This document shows positions 37,871 through 50,875 of a stretch of DNA of 64,000 nucleotides, one piece after another. Numbering within the stretch: the stretch's first letter is position 1; every line of letters starts with the position of its first letter. Both the position numbers and the translations under genes were made by a program. The notes beneath the pieces were generated by a model, which was not told the origin of the DNA, made no database searches, and saw only the letters and a program-made list of their open reading frames with translations. The stretch comes from Sipunculus nudus (taxonomy: Eukaryota; Annelida; Sipuncula; Golfingiida; Sipunculidae), in NCBI GenBank assembly GCA_026874595.1, contig CM049307.1:95516330-95580329 (forward strand), read 5' to 3'.

Positions 37871-39090
37871 ACTTTAGCTTGTTGCTTAATGTGCTGTGTT
37901 ATTTGTTTTGCTTTCATAAAATATATTGCAGATTATACCCGTCGTCCTTTTTCCTATTCAAACAGTAAATTTATAATTCATTTTCTATCTGGAAAACTTA
38001 CCTTATACCCCATCCCCTACCTACAGATTGGGTGTCCTTTTCTCGCCCTTTGTCTCGGAAACCTCATACATAAAATGCATGACACATACTGTGGAAATCT
38101 TTTTTTTATGATCATACTTGCATACATTATCATACTTTCGAAAGCAAACAAACTTGGACTAAGTGTGTTTTATCCGGCCATACTCTCAAAGGCACACAAC
38201 CTTCCATTAAAGTCTGGTTGAATTTACGCTTCATTTAAATTTATAACAAGTGAGCGTGTAAATGTATTCAGTCCCGCGATAACGGTAATGAAACATCTGA
38301 AATATCAATATGTACAACAGATAAATCTTCGTCGGGGTGTTTTAAACGCCCGTCTAGGACGGATCGTTTTATGGCATAAGCAAAGTCCGTCCGTCCGTTG
38401 ATTTTAAGTGAAGCCGCGGAAACTTACTAGAAATGTGATGGATTATCCTATTTACCGATGGGATATCTCGCCCGAGTTCGAATCTCGGCAAATACCATAC
38501 ATATTAAATGAGGTCATAGGTTTCTCTGTGGTATCCATGTAATAACTTGCCAAAAATATGATAACTTTTGATGATACTTGATGGATAGATACGTTGACCG
38601 ATATATTCGATTCTCGGCAAAATTCACGCATATTTGAAAAGGTCAAAGGTCATCAGACTTTGGTGCAGCGTTGAGGATTTCCATAACTATATGAATTTTC
38701 ATGAAATATTTACCAATAGTTTCTCACCTGAATGCAATTCACGGCATAATGAGTGTATATTTAATTAGGCTGCATGCCACAAGACATACAGCGGGCGTGT
38801 TATACACTCACGCGGTGGTCTTGTTATATCGGCAATCAGGCTTGTGCGCGTGCATATATTTCCTACAAATATGGTTATGTAGTATGTATTAAGCCAACGT
38901 GTTACTCAGCGCGAGGCGTTAGAATGCGGCATGGACTGTCGATGGTGGTTTATAAACCAAAATTATTTGTTCCAATCTGGACACGTTTTGCAACTGGGTA
39001 AGGGTGGTGGATTGTGGGCAACAGTGTGGTCTGTCTATATGCGAATGACTACGTGGACATTGCGATCAAATTGGAATTAATGATTTTCAT
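37871..39090. repeat. 1.2-kb repeat, copy 2
   Basis: Second copy of 35,739-36,965, with small insertions, deletions and substitutions. It again includes the three internal units of about 125 bp (38,440-38,780). Confidence 0.7.
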
Positions 39091-39514
39091 TGTTGCATGT
39101 CTTGTACCAGCTTGTTCTTTTGCCATCTCCCACGCCGTTGGTTCAAACTACCTGACTTAAGATTAGCATATAGGATTTCCTTGTACGGTTGACGTGGCCC
39201 TCTTTCGTTATTCTGATGATCAGTCGACACCACAAAAGGGCTACATCCCTGATACATTCACAGTTAAATGGCACGAAACAGGGTAGTGTTCTAGAAAAGA
39301 ACCTAGGCTTCAGCATCCTCCAAAGGCTGTGACAAATGTGACATGATTTGGTTCTGCACGGCTTTTAACATTGTTAACCCTTGGTTTAAAACTGAGATGC
39401 AAGTCGTCCATGTTTTGGTTCCTACCATTTTGACCAATTACAATAATGCATCTTTATTTCATTACATTATACTTTCTGGTAGTCTCATCAGATCACAAGA
39501 TCACCTGTTTCATG
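39091..39514. other. Intergenic DNA
   Basis: Non-coding sequence between the 1.2-kb repeat and the decayed transporter. I see nothing recognisable. Confidence 0.4.
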
Positions 39515-42500
39515 TATCGTTTTTGCAACTGCATTTGTTGAAGCGCCCCCTGAAGGCACGGATTACACTCATGATCAAGGACGCTAGGTAAAACATGGAG
39601 TCGTAGGAATCCAGACGGTCTCGCAAAAGTCCCGCAAACAAAGCGTGATTAATTATATACCTGTGCAATTACATATGTACCTCACTGGCCAAAAATAGTT
39701 TCATTTTGTAATATTGGGGCAAAAAAAATAAGATTCCGCGCAATAGATATTCCATATATGAGCCTGCATAGTCAGGTAATGTTTACTTGACTTCCATTTA
39801 ACATAGATAATTACATAATGAAATTGCAAATTAATAATATGTTTAATAGGGAGAGAAAAAAACATTTTGTTACTTGAGATAAATCACTACTACATCATGT
39901 TTAATGATCGTCAGGAATTTTTGCACCATGCTTTACTCTTTTATCTATTTATAGATATTAAGCACAGAATAATGTGGAGACATAGATTTGTACACAGGTA
40001 TATCTTTATGGAGAAAAATGTGGGTAGAATATGTGTATATGTTTTATTGTAATATCCCATTTTTAGTCATTCTAGTTAACGTGTGTGTGTTTCTGTGTGT
40101 TGGGCAGGACTTGTATATCCTTGTAGACGTAACATTTTCATTATTTGCATATTATTAAAAAAAACGAAACGCAGCCTACTGAAACGTGCTGAGTCTCATA
40201 TGGTTCCCATTAGTGAATTCAAATAGGTACCCTCAGAATTTTGCAAACCAGATACTGTGGTAGGTTTTCATCAATTTTAAATACAAATTATATATAAATA
40301 GAAAATCGACATTGGAGATCTGGAAAAATTGCACTTATTGACCCCTGTGACCTTAAGTATAGGTAAATGTCATTGAAATGGATGAAATGAATTGGACTAT
40401 AGTAAGTATATCCGAAGTATGTATCAAAAGGTATTAGAATAAGAAGAAGTAGAAGAAGAAGAAGAAGAATGAAAAAAAAACCTAATATCTCCACCTATTG
40501 ACAGGTGGAGATAAGTATTGTATATAAGCCATCGATATACATGCAAGGGTTGGTGTAATAAAGTAAGCCATGCCTTGTACCATGACTACGCAACTGATAA
40601 CTCGGGTTATCTTTTCTTGAACGGACAAATCAACGGCCACGACAAACGGAAGGACCAAGTGACCACCTGCTATAAAGATGCACATTAAGTTTTGCTGGAT
40701 ATGTTTTGTAAAGATATTACAGACAAAAAGTACTTTAATAAAAGTCCGTTTTCTTTCTGCAGCATAGGTCCAAGTGTCTGGAATAAAGTTTTAATTTTGC
40801 AACAAATGAAAGGACCCAACACCTTACCACCAGTAGCACTATGTTAAAACCTATGATTTAACGTTTTATAGTTATTTTTTCCATATTCAAAAGGATAATA
40901 TAACATTATATCTGTTTTGTTTCTATCTGAAGATTCGACAGGAAATAAGACACGCGTTAACAGGGATATTAAAGTGACAGCTTTGGGAACTCTCCTAATT
41001 CAAAATAAACCAAAAAGTCATTTAAAATTGATATTATACTCATTATTATATTTTATTTTTAACCTGGTACAGTGTTTGATTGTATACATATTATTAAATG
41101 TTCATTCATATGATATTTTAACCTGCATTTTTTTATTTTTAAATAGTATGTTATTTTAAGCACCCAATAACAGCAAGAAACAGTTAAGCACCTTATATTA
41201 AACTACATAACAATAAATGAAAAGTTTTTTTTCTGTATCTCGTGTATTTTATTCTATAAAAATGAAATTAAATGTTTGTAATTAAAATTTTCAGTGTTAG
41301 AGAAGTTAAGCAAATGAATGAACATTTTTAAAAAAGTATATGTATATCATCAGAAAGATCCACTGTGCCAGGTTTGAAAAAAAAACTGTATGGATCTAGT
41401 GTGGGTTTTAAACAACCTTCGGACTGTTTTTAGATATATATTTTTTTCAGTGCTGCTACCTTAAAGAACCTTATTCTCTAACAATGACTAACCTGATGTA
41501 AAGCCACAGATACCGAGGCTGAAACAAACCAACCATAGCCGTCCCCAGACTGGTATCAAGCTGACTAAAACACTTGGGGAAGCAACGACGATACAGATGA
41601 TGTAGATGAAGACGATGACTTTGTAGAAAAGAGACGTTGCCGAGCAACCCGATTACAATTCTTCTTTCGTTGTAAGAGATGCCCATATCGGTACCTTTGT
41701 CCGGGACATATATGTATAACAGAACCGTAGCCAGCTGTATCAGGAGAAGTGCAACAAGGTAAAGTCCCAATAACAAATCTTTTAACATACTAAAGTCTAT
41801 GTTTGATTTTATCTTTGCTATTAGTCGTCTTGGTAATGTTATTTTAGAGTTTTTTTTCTTTGCTTCTTAAAGTTCCAGTCTTTATGTCCTCCGCTTTTCC
41901 CTTCATGTCCGGGATGATTTTAAAGTCTGCGGTAAGTACAAATAGTTTTAACCACGCTCAAAAGATGGCAGCACCGGTCAAGTATTTTTATGTACACCGC
42001 TAGCGACACCTGTTGGTGATTAGTGAAAATAAATGTGCTGATTCATCATATAAAAAATGAAATATCATAATGTAATATTATCTTGTAAGACAAAAAAAAC
42101 AATCCCAACCAAGGTAAGCATGAAAGCAAATTACTGACCAAAACTGCACACTCTGCTCTTTAGTCAATTATACACGCGCAACACTACCAACTCGTACAAT
42201 GGTAAATAATGGTTTTCTTAATTTAGATTGATGTGATATTAACTAACGGTGAACCTTATTCGAAATTTCTATTTTTAATATGAATTGCATTTATCAATGT
42301 AGTGCATTAATAATTATATGTTAATGTTAAGTAGTGCCTTCGAAAAATTACAAAGGGAATATCCAACAAGTTGCTCCATAATATTATAATTAAATGGCCA
42401 CGCATGTTTCAGCATACCCAACCGCTTTAAGTACTTTATTTTCACAAAGCACTCAGTTAAAACACTTCACATTTGCACATGCGGCGGCAACTTCACACAT

Positions 42501-43005
42501 TCATTGTCAGATTCATTTTCGTTTGGTGCGTCACAGAGCACAGTGACGTCAATTTACCCGATGATGTTTGTCAATTTCACTCGGGGTGGTGAGTTACTGG
42601 GCACCGAGACGTCACATGAATCGTGATGCCTGTTGATTTCATTCTTGGACTTTGCTTCACTGAGTACAGTAGAAGCCATGTCGCCTACATGCAGGCATTG
42701 ATATGATGAACTTTTAATGACATGTCATATCACGTTTGCAGGGGACTTTGAACTTGGGTGATAACATGCTTAGCTGGTTAATAACGAGAATTGATCGGTA
42801 TTCATAAGATAAAGAAACTTTTATAGATTTCCAAGCATATATTTTCCTGTTACTAGGCCATATAGGACAGTAAATATAGCCAGATTAGAGGCAGAAGAGA
42901 TAATTAAAACACCTTAGGCGGCAAGGATCCGATCCATTTTACCCACATAGACAAATTCCGAAGTGCTCCAAGAAATTTCTTGAGCTGTACCAAGCAGCAC
43001 ATTAT
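39515..43005 (-). pseudogene. SLC16-like pseudogene, decayed exons 2-5
   Basis: Four exon relics lie in the correct order on the minus strand. Exon 2 is at about 43,005-42,840 (FLEHFGICLCG matches SFIDHFGIRLSG; SNLAIFTVLYGLVTG matches its end; stops and a frameshift between them). Exon 3 is at about 41,790-41,470 (LLLIQLATVLLYIYVPDKGTDMG, then the segment corresponding to ETKWFTSCLGIG is deleted, then a frameshift). Exon 4 is at about 40,665-40,540 (RVISCVVMVQGMAYFITP). Exon 5 is at about 39,640-39,515 (LLRDRLDSYDSMFYLA), whose acceptor AG is mutated to GG. Exon 1 is not found. It is outside the duplication and more diverged than genes A and B, so it is an older copy. Intervening sequence shows nothing else. 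Confidence 0.7.
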
Positions 43006-43429
43006 TACTAAATGCAATGACATCCAGCTAACAACACCTAATTAATGAACCCATGAACGGATATGAATGCATCTTTCTAATATAACACTAAATTTTAATA
43101 TGAAAAAGAAAAAGTTTAACCAGAATGCGTTTTCTTTATATTCAAAGTTACTTAAAGATGCCAGAAAGGTCGATCCTATCGCACAGAGGCTGTTTGTTTA
43201 ATTTATATCAACGTGTTTATAAGATGTGAAAGGACCACCGAAATAATACTAACATATTCAACAAGATTTTTTTCTTAGCAGGTCCAAATGGATTATCCTT
43301 GGAAATAATACAGTCATATGTTCATAGTTCTGAAAACCGAAATCTTTTATTCCGGCAAGCATGTTGGTCAGTCCCGTAGATTTGCTTGTCTGTTATGAAT
43401 CTATGTTTAACATAATTTTACATTCAGAA

Positions 43430-45620
43430 ACACTTCCTGAAGGGTGGTGTGAAGCCATTTTAATTCTTCTACACAAAAAAAAGGATCAGTTAATAATCCA
43501 GGTAACAAAAGAGGGATTTTATTACTAGACATAAATCGGAAAATGTGGACAAAATCTTACACAATAGGTTATTAGAGTATATATAGAGTCATAATTTGGT
43601 ATCGGATGCACAAGCAGGGTACTAGAAAGGGTAAAGAACTATTTAATTATATACTTATTTTACAAGAAATGGTCCAAAAATATTTTCCAAACAAAGAGTT
43701 ATATTTTGTTGTGTTTATATTGATTTTTCAAAGGCTTTCGATTCAGTGCAACACAATATATTATATGGAGTGTATTGTAAAAACTCGGTATTAATGAAAA
43801 TATTTTAAAAGTTCTACAATCATTGGGGACTGAATGGCTTAGTGGTAAACCGCTCGGCCCTCTTCGCTGACGACGCGGGTTCGATTCCCGGTGTGGCTAT
43901 GTGAGTGGGTTGTAGTTGCTCGTCCAAGGCAGGTGGTTTCCCCGGGTTCTCCGGTTTTCTCCACTTATACAGACTACATACTACTATCTGTATCTTCTAT
44001 TTTAGCCTTAAATATCTTAGATCAATCAAAAACCGACTCAATCTGTAAAACTTTGTCGTTCCTGAGGGAGCCAGTGCGGGCCGGATATTCCGGAGACCTG
44101 TGACTGGCTTGAGCGACGACTTCACTTTCAGTCAGTCAGTGACAAACATAATATACAAATATGAAGTCATGTGTATTATCAGAAAGTGGGCTTACACAAT
44201 TCTTCAATTGGTTTAAGTAGGGAGGAGAAAAGCCTGTATGATAAGTCCTTTACTGTTTCTCTATTTATCAACGAATATATAGAAAAATTACAACACTCTG
44301 ACTATGAAAGTGTATATGGTAATGAAAACCTTCCAAATATAACAACCTTATGTTTTCCGATGATGCGATGCATTTTGATTGTACTGTTGGCATACAGGTA
44401 TAAAGTACTGTATAAATATACACAGGAAAGCTTCAGGAATCGTGTGTTAATTATGGTATGAAAGTGAACTTGGAAAAGATAAAAAATATGGTTTCAGAAG
44501 AGGCTGTCCATTTCGAAAGAATGAAAACTGGTATTTTCAAGGGGAAAATAGAAGAGGTATTAATAATTACAAAGTATCTCACAAATATATTTTCTTTACA
44601 ACAAAGTTATTATAGACAAAACTCACTAAAAACTAATTATGCAAGCTAATAAAGCATTATGCTTATATTAGCTTTCTATCAAATTTGTACTAATTTAAGT
44701 ATTAAACAACTTTACTTCCTTTTTGATAGGATTGTGATACATAAATTATAAAATAGCTGTGAATTGCCTGGTCCTTTAAAATATATGATTATAGAAAAAG
44801 TACGATATAAATCTTGTAATTATAGGAATTGCAAATGCATTTAATGCAGCTGTTATTGGACAATGTGGCAGACTACCACTTTTTGTTAAACATTCATTGA
44901 AATGTCTGAACTATTGCACCAGATTATAACATATGGATACAAGCAGAAACCCGAAACACATATATTCATTTTTATTTAATTTAGATAATAAAGGAAAAAT
45001 TAACTCGGTCAGCGGATTAAGATCCTTATTATTTCAAGAAGGAAATGGATATGTATAGACGGCTCAATATGAGTAAGATGATAAACATTTCTAAGTATTA
45101 TTATACAGAGACTCACAGATATAGCAGTTCAAGATTGGCAAAATTACACATACTCCCGTAATAAATAGTATAAAGTTTTTTAAATCAATGTTAACATTTG
45201 AAAAATATATTGTCTGTCTACCAGATAAAAGTCACAAATATGCATCAGCTCATTCAGATGTTCAAATCACAAATAAGCAATGGAAACGGGAATACAATAA
45301 AGTTTAAACATAGAAGAAAGACTATTAATGCATTGCTTAAATCATAGATAAAACATTGTCGAAGATGAGATTCATTTCATATTAGAATGTCCACCGTATT
45401 CTGAACTTAGGAAAATATTTTTTGGAGATGAAAAGTTAAAAAAAATAATAAAAATATTTAAAGAGACATTAAAATTCAGAAAATGAAATCCAACACATAT
45501 TTCAAAATAAGCAGCTTTCGTATATTTATCATTTATCGTTCGACAACATTTCATACACGACTGAAGAACTGTGAATACTACCGGTAGAAATAATATTTTA
45601 TGTGTATTATACATATATGT
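43430..45620 (+). mobile_element. Degenerate non-LTR retrotransposon (LINE) reverse transcriptase, split by a SINE
   Basis: In broken plus-strand frames the translation follows a LINE reverse transcriptase: PEGWCEAILILLHKK near 43,440; a catalytic-motif region around 43,720 in two frames (CLY-stop-FFKGF); a segment reading GCMISPLL-like near 44,240; MKVNLEKIKNMV at 44,458; and a Cys/His-rich end (DEIHFILECPPYSELRKIFFG near 45,360-45,430). There are many stops. The RT is interrupted at about 43,824-44,147 by a SINE. It is inactive and its clade cannot be fixed by eye; it looks like one of the FADD-motif LINEs rather than an LTR element. Confidence 0.7.
43824..44147 (+). mobile_element. tRNA-derived SINE inserted in the LINE
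   Basis: The tRNA-like head has consensus Pol III boxes: A box TGGCTTAGTGG at about 43,836 and B box GGTTCGATTCC at about 43,880. A body follows with the phrase CCGGGTTCTCCGGTTTTCTCC, of a kind found in the conserved central domain of several mollusc SINEs, then a tail of TCAG/GTCA repeats near 44,135. The LINE reading resumes directly after it. The frame at 43,891-44,103 is incidental. Confidence 0.75.
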
Positions 45621-45638
45621 GTATTATGCCTCGTGGGG

Positions 45639-45708
45639 GTGGTAGTTTAATGGTTAAGGTGCAGGACTCATGACTGACAGGTCGTGAGTTCGAATCCCGG
45701 TTCACCAC
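45639..45708 (+). other. tRNA-like sequence (tRNA pseudogene or SINE head)
   Basis: It has an A box (TAGTTTAATGG), a B box (GAGTTCGAATCCC) and a 5-bp complementary start and end (GTGGT with ACCAC). The T-arm stem pairs badly and I cannot place a sound anticodon arm, so a functional tRNA is unlikely. It lies just after the dead LINE. Confidence 0.4.
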
Positions 45709-46479
45709 TAGTGGTTGAGTTCATTATATATTACCGCTTAAATCTGGAAAAGAAGATCATTGGCCAAATAAAGCATTCCATCACAGTAAATATATGCTTC
45801 CAAATAACATCCAACCTTTTTCCAAAACTTACAATAAGTATCATTATTCCAATGGAAATTACATATTTACATATGCAAATAACATGTAGTTGATATTTAA
45901 ATGACTATGTAAATTAGCTTTAAAGTCAAGAACAGAAAAAATATTACCTCACATAACTGAATTAATTATAAAATTAAATTATTGTCGTTAAGATGTTCTT
46001 ATGATAATACTACCTTTAACAGTAAAGTTCATCAATTGGCATAATTTATTTGCCTTTTATTAATTTCAAGTACGGTTTTATAATAAACAAACGTCATGTT
46101 TGATCAAATGTGTATATCACATACCCAAAATATTTACTCTGTCTATAAATAATATTAAAAGTCCTATTTTTTATATGTATTAAATATATAGTTAAGTCCA
46201 CTTATTTATACATATATAAAAAAATACAACGTTTTTGGCAACAGAAATGGATTCTACAGGAAAATTGCCTAGATTCCAATCAGAAAAAAATTCTATTGAG
46301 GAAAATCGAATTTTTCTTTGGTTATCCTGGTATATAGTGACTGTTTTCTAGTCGTATGTAGCTCTGGTTTTAATGCGCCCGCTGTTTATCCAAGATGGCG
46401 GAAGGAAAAATGTAAAAATTTAGTAACATTATTGTCGAAATTTTTTTTAAATAGGATGTTTGCAAAATTCTACATGAAA
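45709..46479. other. AT-rich intergenic DNA
   Basis: Very AT-rich; nothing recognisable on either strand. Confidence 0.45.
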
Positions 46480-46690
46480 AATCGACAGATCTCAAAATTA
46501 AGACACACCCGCATATGCTACCAGGGCCTCAAATATATACAAGCTCTCCTGGGAAATATCACCTTACTTTTGTGGGACCAGGAAGTGTGATCTCTGCTTG
46601 TCTGAAAAGCTACTTATAGCAACGGCCCCCTGTGGATCATTGTTGAACTCAAGAGCTCAAAAACAAATTCACCCTGAAATATTTTAAAAC
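46480..46690 (+). mobile_element. Short remnant of an element-encoded Cys-containing C-terminal region
   Basis: The translation ISPYFCGTRKCDLCLSEKLL, followed by a segment reading LLNSRAQ, resembles a conserved end region seen in RT-bearing element proteins (pattern K-x-C-x-L-C-x2-E-K, then L-L-N-x-R). Nothing upstream or downstream extends it. The family name is uncertain. Confidence 0.35.
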
Positions 46691-47327
46691 CTAACATTCG
46701 TACTAATATTCAGCGTGCCCCCCATCAACCCCCCCCCCCCAGAGGATCCGCTGGGCAGACTTACCTGTTCAGGTAGTTGTTTTCTCACTGCTTTGCAGTG
46801 ATGAGGGTCATGGCGTTACCACTACAGCATGGTGAGTTTACCGGGTGGATTCAACTTGGTATGAGTACAGTATAGTATATTTGCCTTTTATATTATATAT
46901 TTGCCTTGTATATTGTGTATTTCCATAGAATATGTGTATTTATATCATATGTATACTACTGATATGTTCACTGCTTCCAAGACCCTATTACAAATCAGTT
47001 CAATATGCTAATTGAGCATCCTGGTACATATCTTTGTATTATATATAAAAATTAAAACAACAATAACCTCCTTGCCCTGTTATGTTCCAATATCGCACGT
47101 GTACCCCGACCAATCCAATTGTGCACCCGAGGACAATAGGATCAGTGTCAGTCTTTCACATGCCCCCCCCCCCGGCCCCGAATCGCACAAAGCATAATCT
47201 CGTAATCTCGTAAAGTCTCGGCTTTTCAAACCACGCCGTTAGCTTCATTCTAACCACATTCACCTGATGATAGGGACGCATCCCGTGAAACAGACTGTTG
47301 TGAATTTACAGTGTTGTATTTCTTCAG

Positions 47328-47375
<48 letters not shown>

Positions 47376-47811
47376 GCGAATGATAAGTCGGGAGAACAGC
47401 CGGCTTGTCTCCCCTGCGTAATATTTCTTCTCTTTTCCTTCACTATGGCATTGTTAGCATTGTCGTCTTGGTGACACTGTCACCGGAAACCGTTTTAATC
47501 TGTCTCTCTGGTTGACTCCCCTGAATAGAAATAATTTTTCAGATTTATCATTTTTATATAAAGTTCTATATCATTAAAGTTTAGATTTATATTTAATAGA
47601 GGTCAGAATAAAGGCGATATCAATACAATTATTATGTGTATAGATCCCCACCATCTCGGGATTTGCCGAAGATGTCCGTACTGAACGGCTATGTGGCATG
47701 AAACCTTCCCTGACCGGTTTTTGAGAAACCTAAAGCAACAATAGGACAGGTCGCATGGCATGGGTACTTGGGCGTGACGTGCCCCTACTGACGATCCCGT
47801 TAGGGACATCA
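46691..47811. other. Intergenic DNA with simple repeats
   Basis: Holds a C12 run at 46,729-46,740, a second C-rich run near 47,163 and a TA microsatellite at 47,332-47,372. No gene is seen. Confidence 0.5.
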
Positions 47812-47878
47812 CGTCAGTTCAGCCTCATGTCATGCTTTCGACAACACGTCGATTCTGATCTTGTCCACTTTGTTGCAG
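47812..47878. repeat. 66-bp direct repeat, copy 1
   Basis: Runs from AGTTCAGCCTCATGTC to CTTTGTTGCAG and is repeated at 49,873-49,938 with two differences. A splice-donor-like GTAGGT follows directly. Confidence 0.7.
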
Positions 47879-48076
47879 GTAGGTAAAATTATTTTCAAAA
47901 TGTTGTAGATAGATGCCAAAGTATAAATTGAATGTCAATATAATATTCCCTAATTAATATTAATATATTTTCTATCTGGGTGCTTTAATTATATATCCTT
48001 GTGGCGATTATCGTTATTACTACGGGACCTCTGAACCTTCGACCTCGAGTTCTTTGGTTGCACTGGAAACCCCGTG

Positions 48077-48148
48077 AAATATTCCTGTAAATCTTTAAAG
48101 GGACCCACACCAAAATATTCCTGTAAATCTTTAAAGGGACCCACACCA
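48077..48148. repeat. 36-bp tandem duplication
   Basis: Two identical 36-bp units (AAATATTCCTGTAAATC and on), at 48,077-48,112 and 48,113-48,148. Confidence 0.9.
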
Positions 48149-49872
48149 CAAGTCAATATGCCAAATTATTGCTGACCTCTAAAAGAGCATTTCCACGTTT
48201 CCAAATAATATCCACGTGTCCCGATAGAATTCCACGTGGGACTGAAAGAAGGGCCAATAAACGAATTATATCTGTACCGGTACATCTAACCTCCGATATT
48301 TCCGTCTATCCATCATTTTCCCCCCACTCCTAAGGCATCAGCCATATTTAAAAATAAGCTTGAAAATGCATAGAATTGAGTGAACAGGATTTAAAACATA
48401 ACAGAACTAATTGTAACACTCGTATTGAATAATTCTATAAAATCGTATTTTCTTTTATAAAATATAATGAGAAAATGGGTCTACGGCATAAATATGAGTA
48501 AAGAGAAAATGGTTCTACAGCAACGGCCTTCTCTCAAACAAACGCAGACGTTATGACTATAACCGTGCTGCCGTCTATCGGTGGATGCTCGCACTAATTC
48601 GAGCTAACCCATAACACCCCCCCCCCCCCCCCCCTTCTTTCTCTCTTTTATTTTTGACAAATTGAATTACCACGAAATGTTAGCGAAATGAATCAGACAT
48701 TCATACAAACGTTCATAAACCTCACATAAACGTATTTTAAACTTAAACCACTTAGCATTGTGGCAGAACTCACTGTGGGAATATGCCAAGTTACTTTCAA
48801 CCTTAAAAATCTGATCCTTTAAATTAAACAACGATCCTATACATTAAAATACCAGAACCACTGACCAATGACTGACTCCCAGTAACTTTCCACTTAATTA
48901 TTGATTTTGAACCTCACCTTTGATAGCCCTGCTGCAAAATTCACGTTAAATTCATACACAACTTTCACCAAGCGTTCTGCGCCTGGCGATGTTGATGATT
49001 CGTCACCGGGAACCACCTGTTTGAGCGCGGCGGCCTCGTTGTTCTGGCTCGCTGTTCCCTTTATAAACCATTCCCCTTTTATAACACACATTAGTCCTTC
49101 TATTTATTATGTTACGAAGTAATGTTATTATGGGTGATCAACCAAAGATGTCCTATACCTACAAGTAAATAAATATTTACCGAGGTAGATTTCTTGAATT
49201 TCCTAGGGGAGATAAAGCACCATTATCCGTCCCTCCAAATATAGTGGGATACCCCCTTCGCTCTTCCATCATAGACTCTCAGAAAATAACCATCCCGAAT
49301 GTTTTCACTTAGAAATTTACTACAATCATTGGTCATATTTATATTTTATCTTGTAATAGCAGAATTTCTTTGAATGATAGCAATATAGGACATTATGTAC
49401 TTAAGAATGATACTTAGCCTAGATGTTTCACATTTGTATACTTAATGTATGTTATTATAGATAGAAGATATAAACGAAGTGAATTATAGATAGAAGATAT
49501 AAACGAAGTGAAATCTTAGCGCTATTGTTTGTGAATAGTTGTACACAAACATAATTTGTGTATGAATAGTAAGATGTAAACAAATATAAAACTAGATGAG
49601 AATTTGAGATAAAGATTGATATGTATAAACAAGATGTAAGATAGTGTGAGATTAGGAGTTGTTTAAAAGATATGTATAATAACATGGTTATAATAACATG
49701 AAGATTTCAGGTAAACATACATTAACATATCTTGTGTACTTGTTGCAGATGCATAAATTGCATTTGAGTATATTTATATACATTATAATAAACAGTCCAG
49801 TATTTATAAAAAACAATATATTGAGTACCTTTATGAGAATAAGCAGTCCAATATTTGTAAACAATATGATCA
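48149..49872. other. Intergenic DNA with a C18 run and a 29-bp tandem duplication
   Basis: Holds a C18 tract at 48,617-48,634 and two identical 29-bp units at 49,454-49,482 and 49,483-49,511. The small frames near 48,900-49,120 lie on both strands and have no recognisable motif. Confidence 0.5.
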
Positions 49873-49938
49873 AGTGAGTTCAGCCTCATGTCATGCTTTC
49901 GACAACACGTAGATTTTGATCTTGTCCACTTTGTTGCA
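49873..49938. repeat. 66-bp direct repeat, copy 2
   Basis: Second copy of 47,812-47,878, about 2.06 kb away, followed here by AATAAACAG instead of the donor-like GT. Confidence 0.7.
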
Positions 49939-49959
49939 GAATAAACAGTTGTCAAGTGT

Positions 49960-50875
49960 CAGCTGCGTGTCGTTTACCATTTGTGTGTGTGCGAGTGGGC
50001 CACGAACCAGACCCCGCCTTACCGCCCGCCCGCGACACCGGCGCAGCCTGCAGGATTCGATATCGCAGCTGGACACTGATACTCCAGGTAGACTTCCGGT
50101 TGGACGCACTCTCATGAATGGGCCTCCAGTCCTTGGACCCCGGGCACCCATGTGGAGACGGCCTGCATAATTTGTCTTGGCCTGCGTGAACTGCCGTTTC
50201 GTTTGCGGTTAGTGTGTCCCACTGAACATGATAGTTTATCGACGTCACCCCTATTTAAGTGACAGTTGTTTGCGTGGATGTTCCGTCGCAGCAGAAGCCA
50301 GTACAAGGACATTCACTGCATAATAAAAACTTCTCCGGAGTTATTTATTTCTACGTGCACTGTTGAAGTGAATCGCGCCTCAGAATTTCTTAGTCAAAGA
50401 AAATTTGATGGACTTTACTTTCCGGTCAGTCACTCTTGCGGTACTCTCATCTGGGTAACAGTGCCGGCCGTGTACCCAGGACACCAAAGAGAACTGTACA
50501 GTCCTGCTCACAGGCCCACAGATCTGCTCAGATTGGAGCAGGCTTATCTCCCTTTCATCCAACTAGTGCTGTCCAGGGGGGCAATACAAAAACAATTAAT
50601 CACACACACCAGCCTGCCAGCAATGTGGCCAGGCAGGTCCAGTTCTCCATTCCTTGGGTCACCAGTATCAGATTTCCATGTTAGGCCCACATGCATGGGT
50701 ACACAGTCTTACACTGAACAGGTCATTGGCAAGTTACAGGCTTTTGAATGTACATGTACCAGGTTCTTTGAATGCAACAGACAGCAAACATCAACAGTGT
50801 TCTTCTCTCCATCTTCAAGCATTTTGTCAAGATGTTTTTGAAAGATATGCAGGAATGGAAGGACAAATGATACAG
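49960..50875 (+). promoter_or_regulatory. GC-richer segment, candidate promoter and 5' exon of the downstream gene
   Basis: From about 49,960 to 50,230 the DNA is clearly richer in G, C and CpG than its AT-rich surroundings. The following stretch to 50,875 stays open in more than one frame (50,266-50,841 in one, 50,654 onward in another), and ends ACAG|GTATGT, a strong donor. The next plausible acceptor is TTTAG at 53,011-53,014, directly before the ATG of the large gene. None of the frames shows a known domain. I infer a transcription start region plus untranslated exon; a separate unrecognised short gene or exonised repeat is the alternative. Confidence 0.35.

Noticed and set aside
40437-40466. 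AGA-rich run read as a coding repeat
   Set aside because: Simple (GAA)n tract in non-coding DNA between relic exons.
45639-45708. Functional tRNA gene
   Set aside because: Promoter boxes are present, but the T arm and anticodon arm do not pair properly.
50266-50841. 191-codon frame as an independent protein gene
   Set aside because: No domain, two other frames are open over the same DNA, and it ends near a strong donor. It fits better as part of an untranslated exon.
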